A stretch of DNA of 64,000 nt from Streptomyces sp. R28 (GCF_041052385.1 NZ_CP163439.1:3275001-3339000), one strand, 5' to 3'; counted from the first letter of the stretch, positions 35,295-45,089 are shown. Numbers and translations: made by a program. The notes: generated by a model from the sequence alone, not told the origin.

Positions 35295-37880
35295 GTGCGC
35301 ACCACGAGAACCGTTCCTGCGAGACCCGTCCTGTTCACCGCCCTGGCCCTCACCACGGCGGGCTCCCTGCTCCTCACCCCGCACACCGCCGGTGCGGAAC
35401 CCCAACCCCCGGCCCGCCCCCAGGTCCATCGCGAGGCCGCGCTCGACCAGCACGCGGCGCGGACACCCGCGAGCGCCACCCAGCGGGCCCTGACCACCGC
35501 CGATGCCACCGGTGGCGCGATCGCCGACAACAGCCGCGGCTACCCCCGCCGGCAGGTCCTCACCCCCGACCCCGAGAACCCGGCCGACAAGTCCCTCAAG
35601 CTGGGCCTCACCCCGTACCACGGCATCGCGCCGAAGCTGAACGCCCTCCAGTCCTTCGGCGACCGGGTGAGCGTCGAGGTCGCGGGCCGCTCGGCCGGCG
35701 GGCACCGGCTCTATCTCGTCACCGTCACCGCCCCCGAGACCGCCCGCCAGGCCCGCACACAGGCGCGTATGCGCGAGCTCATCGAGAACGCGCCCGCCGT
35801 CGCCGCCAAGTCCCCCGAGATCAAGCGGACGTACAAAACCCCGGTCTTCTTCAACAACAACATCCACGGCAACGAGTGGGAGGGCACCGACGCCTCCCTG
35901 AAGCTCATCGAGCGGCTGGCGACCGCCAAGGACGCGGACACGCGCGACCTGCTCGCCCACGGCCGCCTGTACTTCAACATCACCGCCAACCCGGACGGCC
36001 GTATCGCGGGCACGCGCACGAACGCGAACGGCTTCGACATGAACCGGGACTTCGTCACCGCCTCGCAGCCCGAGGTGCGGGCGATGCGGCAGATCATGGT
36101 CGACAAGCAGCCGGCCGTCATGCTCGACCTGCACGGTTACGTCAACGGCACCCTCATCGAGCCCACCACTCCCCCGCACGGCGAGAACTACGAGTACGAC
36201 CTGTTCCTGAAGAACACCTACGCCAACGCCCTCGGCATGGAGGCCGCCGTCAACGGGCTCGGCTACACGCCCGCGAAGGACGGCGTCGAGCCCGCCCAGA
36301 TCCCCTTCCGGGACCAGGAGGAGGGCTGGGACGACTGGCCGCCGGTCTTCACCCCGCAGTACGCGGCCTTCCACGGCACGGTCGCCGCGCACACGGTGGA
36401 GATCCCGATGGCGGTGAACAACACCGCGTACGACACCCTGCCGGTCACCGAGCTGCGCCGCCGGTCCGCGATCAACGTCGACGTCGCCGGGGCCGCCCTG
36501 CGCGCCACCCTCGACTTCGTGCGGTCCGAGCGCGCCTCGCTCGTCGCCGACCAGATCGAGGTCTTCCGACGGGGTGCCACAGGCGCCCCGCAGGTGCCGG
36601 TGTCACCCGAGACCGTCCCGGGCGTCCCCGGCATCGGCCCCGAGGACGTCTACACGACCGAATTCCCGCGCGCGTACGTCATCCCGGCCGGCACCCGGCG
36701 CTCGGCCACGGCCGCCGCCCGCCTCGTCGACCACCTCCTCGCCAATGACGTACGGGTCACCCGCGCGACCCACTCCTTCCGGCTCGGCGATCGGACGTAC
36801 CCCAAGGGCTCGTACGTCGTCGACATGCACCAGCCCAAGCGCGGCCTCGCGAACGTGCTGCTCGCGGACGGGCGGGACATCAGCGACCAGGTCTCGGTGA
36901 TGTACGACATCTCGGGCTGGAGCCTCGGCCGGCTGTGGGGCGCGGCGGTGCGGACCCTGCCGCGGATGCCGTACGGCGGTGTCCTGCGCCCGGTCCGTGC
37001 GGCGGCCCCCGTCGCGTACGTCGCCCCGCGCGGCGACCTGCGGCTGGGGCTCGACGACCCGAACGAGGTCGCCGCCCTCAACTCCCTGCTGCGGCAGGGC
37101 GTCGCGGTGCGCCGCGCGGCCGACGGCAGCGCGATCGTGCCGGGCTCGGCACGCCGGCAGGCCGCGAAGGCCGCCGGCGCCTACGACGTCGCCTTCCGCG
37201 CGACGAGGCTCACCGGCACCGCCCCGCTGCACCGCACCCGCGTCGCCGCGGCCGTCACCTCGGGTGAGCTGTTCGCGCTGCGGGAGATGAACTTCGAGGT
37301 CACGCCGGTCTCGACGGAGGTGTTGAACGCCGGGTTCGACTGGTCGGCGGTGGATGTGCTGTTCGTGTCGGCGGGGCTCGACCGCGACGACCTGGATGCC
37401 GACGCCCGTGCGGCCCTGGACGCCTTCCTCGGCGGGCACGGTCTCGTCGGCCGCGGCGCCACGGGTGCCGCGCTCAACTCGGCGGCCGGGCTGCTGGCCG
37501 CGAAGCCGGTCGAGGGCAACGGGGACGCCAACGGTGTCGTACGCGTGGTGAACTCAGGCGGTGTCCTGATGGGTGGCGCTCCGGAGCACGGCTTCGTGTA
37601 CGCCCCCGTGTGGTTCACCGATCTCGGGCCGGAGGTCCGCGTCGAGCAGGCGTACGGGACCGGGAACCCGCTCGTCGCCGGGCACTGGCGGCCCTCGCAG
37701 GACGGCTCCGGCGGTCCCGCGGACGCGGCGGGGCAGGCCTCGGTGATCAGCGGCCCGCGGGCCGTGCTCTTCGGCAGCGAGCCGCTCTTCCGTGATCACC
37801 CGAAGGGGGAATTCGCCCAGGTCGGACGGGCGTTGTTCGCCATGGCACAGGCCAGCGGCTCAGGTGAGGAGAGCGGATGA
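35295..37880 (+). CDS. Secreted M14 zinc carboxypeptidase
   Basis: The 861-residue exported metallopeptidase starts at GTG 35295 behind GAGGAGG, with a signal peptide (VLFTALALTTAGSLLL, cleavage near AGA-EP). The M14 domain has the zinc ligands His191 and Glu194 in HGNEWEG and His280 in LDLHGYVNG; a later Glu lies in AHTVEIPM. The roughly 450 residues after the catalytic domain contain no domain I recognise and may bind substrate or cell wall. It removes C-terminal amino acids from peptides outside the cell. Its stop overlaps the start of the next gene (ATGA), indicating coupling. Confidence 0.9.
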   Translation: MRTTRTVPARPVLFTALALTTAGSLLLTPHTAGAEPQPPARPQVHREAALDQHAARTPASATQRALTTADATGGAIADNSRGYPRRQVLTPDPENPADKSLKLGLTPYHGIAPKLNALQSFGDRVSVEVAGRSAGGHRLYLVTVTAPETARQARTQARMRELIENAPAVAAKSPEIKRTYKTPVFFNNNIHGNEWEGTDASLKLIERLATAKDADTRDLLAHGRLYFNITANPDGRIAGTRTNANGFDMNRDFVTASQPEVRAMRQIMVDKQPAVMLDLHGYVNGTLIEPTTPPHGENYEYDLFLKNTYANALGMEAAVNGLGYTPAKDGVEPAQIPFRDQEEGWDDWPPVFTPQYAAFHGTVAAHTVEIPMAVNNTAYDTLPVTELRRRSAINVDVAGAALRATLDFVRSERASLVADQIEVFRRGATGAPQVPVSPETVPGVPGIGPEDVYTTEFPRAYVIPAGTRRSATAAARLVDHLLANDVRVTRATHSFRLGDRTYPKGSYVVDMHQPKRGLANVLLADGRDISDQVSVMYDISGWSLGRLWGAAVRTLPRMPYGGVLRPVRAAAPVAYVAPRGDLRLGLDDPNEVAALNSLLRQGVAVRRAADGSAIVPGSARRQAAKAAGAYDVAFRATRLTGTAPLHRTRVAAAVTSGELFALREMNFEVTPVSTEVLNAGFDWSAVDVLFVSAGLDRDDLDADARAALDAFLGGHGLVGRGATGAALNSAAGLLAAKPVEGNGDANGVVRVVNSGGVLMGGAPEHGFVYAPVWFTDLGPEVRVEQAYGTGNPLVAGHWRPSQDGSGGPADAAGQASVISGPRAVLFGSEPLFRDHPKGEFAQVGRALFAMAQASGSGEESG

Positions 37881-39028
37881 CGCAGGAGATCCACGGGACC
37901 GTCGCGGACGGCTTCGAGGGGGTGCGTGAGGAGTTCGCCGGCTTCGTGTCGGGGGAACTCCCCGACTACGAGGGACAGTTGTGCGCGTATGTGCGGGGCC
38001 GCAGGGTCGTCGACCTGTGGACGGGTGCCGGCTGCGCGGCCGACTCCCTCTACGGCGTGTTCTCCTCCACCAAGGGCGCCGCTCACCTCGTGGTCGCGCT
38101 TCTCGTGCAGGAGGGCACGCTGGAGCCGGACCGCAAAGTGACGTACTACTGGCCGGAGTTCGCAGCCGAGGGCAAGGGCGCACTGACGCTGCGCGAGCTG
38201 CTCGCGCACCGCGCCGGGCTGATCGGGCTCGACGCCGGGTTCACCGAGGACGAGCTGGCCGACGATGCCGCCATCGCCGAACGGCTCGCGGACCAGCGGC
38301 CGTTCTGGCGCCCCGGCACGGCCTTCGGCTATCACGCCGTGGTCATCGGCGCGCTCGCCGGTGAGGTCGTACGGCGGGCCACGGGCCGTTCGCTCCAGGA
38401 GGTGTACGAGGAGCGGGTGCGGGCGCCGTACGGCCTGGACTTCCACCTCGGGCTGCCCGAGGCGCTGGAGCCCCGTTACCGCTCCGCGCAGCCGATGGCG
38501 CCGACGCCGGAGCAGCAGGCGGTGCTGGACTCGGTGCCCAGGGGGCCGCACACGCTGGCCTCGATCGCCTTCAACACGCATGTGCCGAACCCGGGCGAAC
38601 TCGTGGACCACCCCAACTCCCGTACGGTGCGCGCCAAGGGGCCCGCGTCGGCGGGCGGGGTCGCGGCCGCGCGCGGGCTCGCCGGGATGTACGCGGCGGC
38701 GATCAGCGAGGTCGACGGCCGGCCGCCGCTGCTGAAGCCGGACACCATCGCCGAGGTCGGCCAGATCCATTCGACCGGGTACGACCTGGTGGCCCGGACG
38801 CACAAGTCCTTCGGGCTCGGCTTCCAGGCGGTCTCCGACACCTGGTACCCGTTCCTGGGCGCCGGGGCGTTCGGGCACAGCGGAGCGGGCGGCTCCCAGG
38901 CGTTCGCGGACCCGCGCAGCGGCCTGGCCTACGGCTACACACGGCGCCGTTGTGCCTTCCCGGGCGGGGCGGCGCCGGAGAACGAGCGGCTGGTGAGGGC
39001 CGTTCACTCGGCGGCCCTGGCGAGCTGA
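37877..39028 (+). CDS. Serine hydrolase / esterase, class C beta-lactamase fold (EstB-like)
   Basis: The 383-residue protein has the SxxK motif as Ser63-Ser-Thr-Lys66 and a Tyr in AFGYHAVVIG that takes the YxN position, with FGHSGAGGSQAF as the third motif. This pattern is typical of EstB-type esterases rather than beta-lactamases. No signal peptide is seen. It overlaps the M14 carboxypeptidase gene by four bases, so the two are co-translated, yet one is exported and the other probably cytoplasmic. Confidence 0.9.
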   Translation: MTQEIHGTVADGFEGVREEFAGFVSGELPDYEGQLCAYVRGRRVVDLWTGAGCAADSLYGVFSSTKGAAHLVVALLVQEGTLEPDRKVTYYWPEFAAEGKGALTLRELLAHRAGLIGLDAGFTEDELADDAAIAERLADQRPFWRPGTAFGYHAVVIGALAGEVVRRATGRSLQEVYEERVRAPYGLDFHLGLPEALEPRYRSAQPMAPTPEQQAVLDSVPRGPHTLASIAFNTHVPNPGELVDHPNSRTVRAKGPASAGGVAAARGLAGMYAAAISEVDGRPPLLKPDTIAEVGQIHSTGYDLVARTHKSFGLGFQAVSDTWYPFLGAGAFGHSGAGGSQAFADPRSGLAYGYTRRRCAFPGGAAPENERLVRAVHSAALAS

Positions 39029-39120
39029 GACAGGCAGACCCGGGGCAAGGGCCCACCGACCTGCATGGGTCCATCGCCACCGGCTGACAGCGCCCGCAGG
39101 CGCCCGAGCCGTCGAAAACA

Positions 39121-39153
39121 GAGGCCGCACCCCACGTCCAGGGGTGCGGCCTC
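39121..39153. terminator. Bidirectional terminator, esterase / ohr
   Basis: A 13-bp perfect stem (GAGGCCGCACCCC at 39121-39133 with its complement at 39141-39153) has a seven-base loop and lies between convergent genes. Confidence 0.92.
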
Positions 39154-39191
39154 CGCCATGGAAACGAACCGTGTCAGACAGGCGTCACGGC

Positions 39192-39611
39192 TCAGACCAG
39201 CGTCACGGTGATGTTGCCGCGGGTCGCCTTCGAGTACGGGCAGACCTGGTGGGCCTTCTCAATGAGGCCCTTGGCGGTCGCCGCGTCGACATTCGGGATC
39301 TCGGCGGAGATCTCGACGATGATCCCGAACCCGTCGTCGTTCTTGCCGATGCCGACCTTCGCGGTGACGGTCGAGCCGGAGACGTCGGCCTGCTCCTGAC
39401 GGGCGACGACGCCCAGGGCACCCTGGAAGCAGGCGCTGTAGCCGGCCGCGAACAGCTGCTCCGGGTTGGTGCCGGCGCCGCTGCCGCCCATCTCCTTGGG
39501 CGGGTTCACGACGACGTCGAGCGTGCCGTCGTCGGTGGCGACCCGGCCGTCGCGGCCGTTCTCGGCGGTGGCGACGGCGGTGTAGAGGACCTCGGACTGC
39601 TGGATGGACAT
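39192..39611 (-). CDS. ohr: Organic hydroperoxide resistance protein (Ohr, OsmC family)
   Basis: The 139-residue thiol peroxidase reduces organic hydroperoxides. The two redox cysteines are Cys61 in GYSACFQGAL and Cys124 in HQVCPYSKATRGN, the Ohr rather than OsmC pattern. GGAGGAAG lies eight bases upstream of ATG 39611. The leader contains a large inverted repeat (39633-39663). An OhrR-type MarR repressor is often linked to ohr; here a MarR gene is about 1.2 kb away but is paired with an oxidoreductase gene, so linkage is not proven. Confidence 0.96.
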   Translation of the reverse strand: MSIQQSEVLYTAVATAENGRDGRVATDDGTLDVVVNPPKEMGGSGAGTNPEQLFAAGYSACFQGALGVVARQEQADVSGSTVTAKVGIGKNDDGFGIIVEISAEIPNVDAATAKGLIEKAHQVCPYSKATRGNITVTLV

Positions 39612-39632
39612 GCGGTTGTCTTCCTCCTCGGT

Positions 39633-39663
39633 CCGTCGCGACTCGCGCCCACGATCGCGACGG
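39633..39663. promoter_or_regulatory. Inverted repeat in the ohr leader
   Basis: CCGTCGCGA (39633-39641) and TCGCGACGG (39655-39663) are perfect complements 13 bases apart, ending 21 bases before the ohr start. It may be a regulator site or an mRNA hairpin next to the ribosome site. Confidence 0.55.
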
Positions 39664-39722
39664 ATTTCGGAAAGAAGTTACCGCATGCCGGAAATCCAGC
39701 ACAGGCCTGTCGGTAGATCGAC

Positions 39723-40721
<999 letters not shown>

Positions 40722-40745
40722 GGGGGGGGCGCCTTTCCGGTTTAC

Positions 40746-40804
40746 TTCAGTACCTGAAACAACCATGCTCCTGAATATTTCAGGATGTCAAGTAACCGGG
40801 TTAC
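40746..40804. promoter_or_regulatory. Three palindromes in the oxidoreductase/MarR divergent promoter
   Basis: Three perfect inverted repeats with 3-base centres lie in the 92-base gap: TTCAG-TAC-CTGAA (40746-40758), CCTGAA-TAT-TTCAGG (40770-40784) and GTAAC-CGG-GTTAC (40792-40804). The first two share the CTGAA half-site in opposite order and the spacing fits MarR dimers. Confidence 0.8.
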
Positions 40805-40813
40805 CCTGAGAGC

Positions 40814-41257
40814 ATGGCCACCCCACACAAGACCCGCCGCCCCGATGAGCTGACCCTCGATGTCGTCGACCTCATCGGCGCGGTCGTGGCCCGCTACCAC
40901 GAGGAGTACGACGAGGCCGCCGCCGAGCACGCGCTGACCGGCGCGCAGGCGCGGTTGCTGAGCCTGCTGTCGATGGAGCCGCTGCCGATGCGGAAGCTGG
41001 CGCAGCGGCTGCGGTGCGAGCCGTCGAACGTGACCGGCATCGTGGACCGACTGGAGTCCCGTGGCCTGGTGGAGCGCCGCCCGGACCCGGCGGACCGCCG
41101 GGTGAAGCTGGCGGCGGCGACGGACGAGGGCCGGCAGGTGGCCCGCAGCCTGCGCGAGTCGCTGCGGTTCGCGCGGGAGCCGCTCGCGGGGCTCTCCGAG
41201 GAGGAGCGGCTGGCGCTGCGGGATCTGCTGCGGAGGATGCTGGGCGTGGACGTCTAG
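40814..41257 (+). CDS. MarR-family transcriptional regulator
   Basis: The 147-residue protein has a winged helix (MRKLAQRLRCEPSNVTGIVD, then RLESRGLVERRPDPADRRVK with the wing Arg-Asp-Arg pattern) between dimerisation helices. No conserved N-terminal OhrR cysteine is seen, so it is unlikely to be the Ohr sensor. It is divergent from the MDR oxidoreductase and probably represses both genes through the palindromes between them. Confidence 0.93.
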   Translation: MATPHKTRRPDELTLDVVDLIGAVVARYHEEYDEAAAEHALTGAQARLLSLLSMEPLPMRKLAQRLRCEPSNVTGIVDRLESRGLVERRPDPADRRVKLAAATDEGRQVARSLRESLRFAREPLAGLSEEERLALRDLLRRMLGVDV

Positions 41258-41346
41258 CACCCTGTCCGGCGGATCGGGCAGGCTCCGGGAGACGGCCGCT
41301 TTCGGCAGACCCGAGCGGAGCCCTGGGGTCGTCCGCGGCGACCGGC

Positions 41347-41380
41347 GACAACACCGCTGGGCCCCTGGTGACAACACCGC
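41347..41380. repeat. Direct repeat GACAACACCGC upstream of the LuxR-family gene
   Basis: GACAACACCGC occurs at 41347-41357 and again at 41370-41380, 23 bases apart, about two helical turns. It lies 155 bases before the LuxR-family start and is followed by a CCCCCC-T-GGGGGG palindrome. It may be an activator site. Confidence 0.55.
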
Positions 41381-41534
41381 ATGACCCCCCTGGGGGGCGC
41401 GTGCCGGGCCCCGCGACGTCGGCGTGATCCCGCCGGACACCGGACAGGCCCTGGGTCGCCACTTGCGGGTGCCCGGGGCCGGGGTGAGGATCGGAACGTG
41501 GTGTTCTGCCGCTCGGGCATCCGTGAGGGGTGTG

Positions 41535-44237
41535 ATGGGCGTGAAGGCGCGCTCCGTCGGAGGGGGCCGTGACGACCCCGCCTTGAAGGCGGTGACTCCG
41601 GACGGTGACCCGGTCCTCGCCGCACGGCTCGCGGTGCCGGCGGTGCCTGGGACGTTCGTGCGCAGGGACCGGCTCGTCGAGCAGCTGGCCGACGGTGCAC
41701 ACGGTCCACTGACCCTGGTCAACGGCCCCGCCGGAGCGGGCAAGACTCTGCTGGTCGCCGACTGGATCACGGCCTACGAGCCGGGGACCGTCGCCTGGTT
41801 GACCGTGGAGCCGCAGGACAGCGCGCCCGGCGTCTTCTGGTCCTACGTACTGCATGCCTTCCGCCACCACGGGGTCGCCCTGCCCGACGACATCGGCAGC
41901 CCGGCCCGCCCCGGCGAGGTGGACCACTCGCTGCTCGCCCGTCTCGCGGCCTGGCTGAACGCACGGGACAGCCGGGTGACCCTCGTCCTGGACGAGTTCG
42001 ACCGGGTGGCCGGCGCTGCCGCCGTGGCCGACGAGCTGCAGTTCGTACTCCGCCATGCCGGCGACGGACTGCGCCTGGTGATCATCAGCCGCACGGAGCC
42101 GCTGCTGCCGCTGTACCGCTACCGGGCCGCCGGTGAACTCGTCGACATCCGCGCCGACGACCTGGCCTTCCGCGCCGAGGAGACGTCGGCCCTGGTCGAC
42201 CGGCACGGGCTGCCGCTGTCGGCCGAGGCCGCGCGCGTGCTGACCGAGCGCACCGAGGGCTGGGCGGCGGGGCTGCGGCTGTGCACCCTGGCCGCACAGC
42301 GGGCCGATGACCCGGAGAGCTTCCTGAAGGACTTCGAGGCCGGGCACAGCACGGTGGCCGACTTCCTGCTGGGCGAGGTGCTGCGCGCCCACCCCGCCGA
42401 GACCCAGGACCTGCTGCTGCGCACCAGCATCCTGGAGGAGACCCACCCCGATCTGGCCAATGCCCTCACCGGCCGGGACGACGCGGAGCCGATCCTGGAG
42501 GAGCTGCAACGGGCGAACGCGTTCGTCGAGCCCATCGGGCATTCCTGGTACCGGCTGCACCCGCTCTTCGCCGAGATCCTGCGGGTGCATCTGCGCGTGC
42601 GCCACCCCGGTCTGGAGCCGGAGCTGCACCGCAGGGCCGCCGGGTGGCTGAGCCGGGCCGGCCTGCTCGACGAGGCCCTGCCGCATGCGGCGGACGCGGG
42701 CGACTGGGAGCTTGCCGCCGCCGAACTCATCGACCATCTGGCGATCGGCCGGCTGCTGACCGGGCTGTCCGCCGAGCGGCTGGACGGCCTTTTCGCCAGG
42801 ATGGCGCCGGAGGCGTCCGGGCCCGCCCCCGACCTGGTGCGCGCGGCGCGCGAGCTGGCCCACCACGACGTCGACCGGGGTGTCACGTATCTGCGCCGTG
42901 CGGAGGAGAACCTGCCGGACGGCGGCACCGACGACACCGCGGCGGCGCGGCTGAGCTGTGCGGTGCTTCGGGTGCTGGCCGCCAGGGTGGCGGGCTCCGC
43001 GGACCTGGCCGAGACGGCGGCGAGGGACGCCGCGGAGGCGGGGCGCGCCCTGCCCGCCGACCAGCTGGAACGGCGTCCGGAGCTGACGGCCCGCATGCTC
43101 GCCGACCTCGGATCGGCCCAGCTGTGGGCGGGCCGCTTCGATGCCGCGCGCCACACGCTGTCCGCCGCCGTGGACGCCGCCCAGGGGCGCTCGACGGCGT
43201 TCGCGCGGCACGAGGCTCTCGGCCGGCTGGCACTGATCGACTTCCTGCACGGCCTGCCGGGCCGGGCCGAGGCGCATGCCCGTGGGGCGATCGCCGAAGC
43301 GGAGCAGTCGGGGCTGCCGGCGTCCGAGCGGACCGGGATGGCCGAGCTCGTGCTGGCCGCCGTAGCCATCGACCGCGACGACCTGGCCGCCGCTCAGGGC
43401 CATCTCGACCAGGCGGCCGCCACGTCCACCGCCTCCCGCGATCCCGTCGTGGCCGTGGAACTCACGATCCTGCGCTCACGGATGCTGGTCGCGAGGGGCG
43501 ACGCCCGGGCGGCGCTCACGGCTCTGGACGACATGGCGAAGCATCCCCTGGTCCTTGCCGAGCCCTCCCCCTGGGTGTGTGACCGCATCGCCATGGCCAC
43601 GGCCGCGGCGCATCTGGCCGACGGCGATCCGAAGGCGGCGGTGAAGGTCTTCGAGGAACAGCCGTCGCACAGCCCGGAGAGCCTGGCGGCCGAGGCCCGG
43701 GCACGGGTGGCCGCGGGCGAGGGCGAACGGGCCCTCGCCATCCTCGACGAACTCCCCGAGCCCGGGGACCGGGGACCGGTCATCGACGTGTGGGTGCTGC
43801 TGACCCGTGCGCAGGCCGTGGACGCGCTCGGCGACCCCTCCGCCGCGGAGGGCCTGGTCCTGCGGGCCCTGACGGCCGCACGCCCGCATCACCTCAGGCG
43901 GCCGTTCCTGCAAGCCGGGCCGTGGCTCAGGCGGCTGATGCTCCAACGGCCCGCGCTCGCCCGGGAACACGCCTGGCTGCCCGACACCCTTTCGCCGCAG
44001 CCCGCCGCCTCGCGGCAGCGGGACGAGTCCGCGGGCCCGAGCCCCGAGCCGCTCAGCGCGCGGGAGCGGGACGTCCTGGAACGGTTGGCCCAACTCATGT
44101 CCACCGAGGAGATCGCCGCCGATCTGCATCTGTCGGTCAACACGGTGAAGACGCACCTGAAGAGCATCTACCGCAAGCTCGCCGCCACCCGGCGCGGCGA
44201 GGCGGTCCGCCGGGCCCGCGAACTCGGGCTGCTCTGA
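41535..44237 (+). CDS. LuxR-family ATPase regulator (MalT/LAL-like)
   Basis: The protein of about 900 residues has an N-terminal STAND ATPase with Walker A GPAGAGKT (64-71) and a Walker B-like VTLVLDEFDRV. A winged helix and a long helical, TPR-like region follow. The C-terminal LuxR HTH (LSARERDVLERLAQLMSTEE … HLSVNTVKTHLKSIYRKLA) spans roughly the last 60 residues. Such proteins activate transcription on binding a small inducer and ATP. The start is uncertain: ATG 41535 has GAGGGG upstream. No sugar-use gene is adjacent; the stress-type genes downstream are possible targets. Confidence 0.9.
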   Translation: MGVKARSVGGGRDDPALKAVTPDGDPVLAARLAVPAVPGTFVRRDRLVEQLADGAHGPLTLVNGPAGAGKTLLVADWITAYEPGTVAWLTVEPQDSAPGVFWSYVLHAFRHHGVALPDDIGSPARPGEVDHSLLARLAAWLNARDSRVTLVLDEFDRVAGAAAVADELQFVLRHAGDGLRLVIISRTEPLLPLYRYRAAGELVDIRADDLAFRAEETSALVDRHGLPLSAEAARVLTERTEGWAAGLRLCTLAAQRADDPESFLKDFEAGHSTVADFLLGEVLRAHPAETQDLLLRTSILEETHPDLANALTGRDDAEPILEELQRANAFVEPIGHSWYRLHPLFAEILRVHLRVRHPGLEPELHRRAAGWLSRAGLLDEALPHAADAGDWELAAAELIDHLAIGRLLTGLSAERLDGLFARMAPEASGPAPDLVRAARELAHHDVDRGVTYLRRAEENLPDGGTDDTAAARLSCAVLRVLAARVAGSADLAETAARDAAEAGRALPADQLERRPELTARMLADLGSAQLWAGRFDAARHTLSAAVDAAQGRSTAFARHEALGRLALIDFLHGLPGRAEAHARGAIAEAEQSGLPASERTGMAELVLAAVAIDRDDLAAAQGHLDQAAATSTASRDPVVAVELTILRSRMLVARGDARAALTALDDMAKHPLVLAEPSPWVCDRIAMATAAAHLADGDPKAAVKVFEEQPSHSPESLAAEARARVAAGEGERALAILDELPEPGDRGPVIDVWVLLTRAQAVDALGDPSAAEGLVLRALTAARPHHLRRPFLQAGPWLRRLMLQRPALAREHAWLPDTLSPQPAASRQRDESAGPSPEPLSARERDVLERLAQLMSTEEIAADLHLSVNTVKTHLKSIYRKLAATRRGEAVRRARELGLL

Positions 44238-44292
44238 CGCGTCACCTCGCCCGGGTGATGCCACCCCGCTCCCGGTCGCCCAGCATGAGGTC

Positions 44293-44490
44293 ATGCGCTA
44301 CGAGATCCGCGTCGACGGGGAGATGTCGGACGAGCTGACCACGGCGTTCCCCGAGTTGGAGACGTTCGTCGTCCCCCACCAGACCGTGCTGTACGGCCAG
44401 GTCGACGACGAGGCGCATTTTTACGGCCTGTTGATGCGGTTCCAGTCGCTGGGGCTGCACGTGGCGGAGTTCCGCCGACTTCCGGAGTGA
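44293..44490 (+). CDS. Small unknown protein (65 residues)
   Basis: The short acidic protein begins MRYEIRVDGEMSDELTTAFP and contains FVVPHQTVLYGQVDDEAHFY and an amphipathic helix (GLLMRFQSLGLHVAEF). The pattern beta-helix-beta-beta-helix suggests a small alpha/beta fold, similar to small regulatory-type domains. It is 55 bases downstream of the LuxR-family gene on the same strand. G+C use at third positions is normal for a real gene. I do not recognise a characterised family. Confidence 0.75.
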   Translation: MRYEIRVDGEMSDELTTAFPELETFVVPHQTVLYGQVDDEAHFYGLLMRFQSLGLHVAEFRRLPE

Positions 44491-44518
44491 GGCGCCGCCA
44501 GGGCAGCAGCCTCACGGC

Positions 44519-44929
44519 TCAGCCCGCGAGCACCTTCGCCTTGGCCCGCTCGTACTCGGCGTCGGTGATGTCGCCGTGGTCGTGCAGCCCGGCGAGCTTG
44601 GTCAGCTCGTCCACGCGGGTCACCTGGGTCGCCCCGGTCGCGGGGGCTCCGGCTGCCGCCTCCTGGACGTAGGAGCGGAACGCCTGCTCCTGCCGCTGCA
44701 TCTGGCGCACATCGCGCTCACCCATGCCGCGGCCGCGGGCGATCAGGTAGACGAAGACACCGAGGTACGGCAGCACACAGACGAAGACCGTCCAGCCCGC
44801 CTTGGCCCATCCGCCCATGCCGTCGTCCCGGAAGATGTCCCCGATGACCCGGAAGAGCAGCACGAACCACATGACCCACAGGAAGAACCAGAGCATGGTC
44901 AGAAACGCGTTGAGCAGCGGATAGTCCAC
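44519..44929 (-). CDS. PLDc_N–SHOCT membrane protein (copy 1)
   Basis: The 136-residue protein starts at GTG 44929 (VDYPLLNAFLTMLWFFLWVM) behind GTGGAGGC. Two membrane segments (about 5-30 and 45-65) with FRVIGDIFRDDGMGGWAKAG and PYLGVFVYLIARGRGMGERD between form a PLDc_N-type module. A linker and a C-terminal SHOCT helix pair (LAGLHDHGDITDAEYERAKA) follow. It is strongly similar to the gene at 45720-46139. SHOCT tails mediate assembly or targeting; no enzyme activity is expected. Confidence 0.88.
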   Translation of the reverse strand: MDYPLLNAFLTMLWFFLWVMWFVLLFRVIGDIFRDDGMGGWAKAGWTVFVCVLPYLGVFVYLIARGRGMGERDVRQMQRQEQAFRSYVQEAAAGAPATGATQVTRVDELTKLAGLHDHGDITDAEYERAKAKVLAG

Positions 44930-45045
44930 GGTTGCCTCCACATGCCGACCGCCGTGCCGCCCACGGCGGCGCCCGAAGCCTGACGTGCTCCACGCTGCGC
45001 CTTCCGGCCGGGGGCGGCATCACCCGCGGCGGGTGGGGTCCCGCG

Positions 45046-45089
45046 GTGGGCCGAGGCGGCGGTCAGGCGTGGGCCGAGGCGGCGGTCAG
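45046..45089. repeat. 21-bp tandem direct repeat at the 3' end of the GAP gene
   Basis: GTGGGCCGAGGCGGCGGTCAG is present at 45046-45066 and 45069-45089, a 23-base period. The second copy includes the stop codon of the GAP-family gene, so the first lies just after the gene. Confidence 0.85.

Noticed and set aside
40872..43403. An 843-codon minus-strand open frame opposite the MarR and LuxR-family genes
   Set aside because: It spans two genes with clear families on the plus strand and has no start with a ribosome site.
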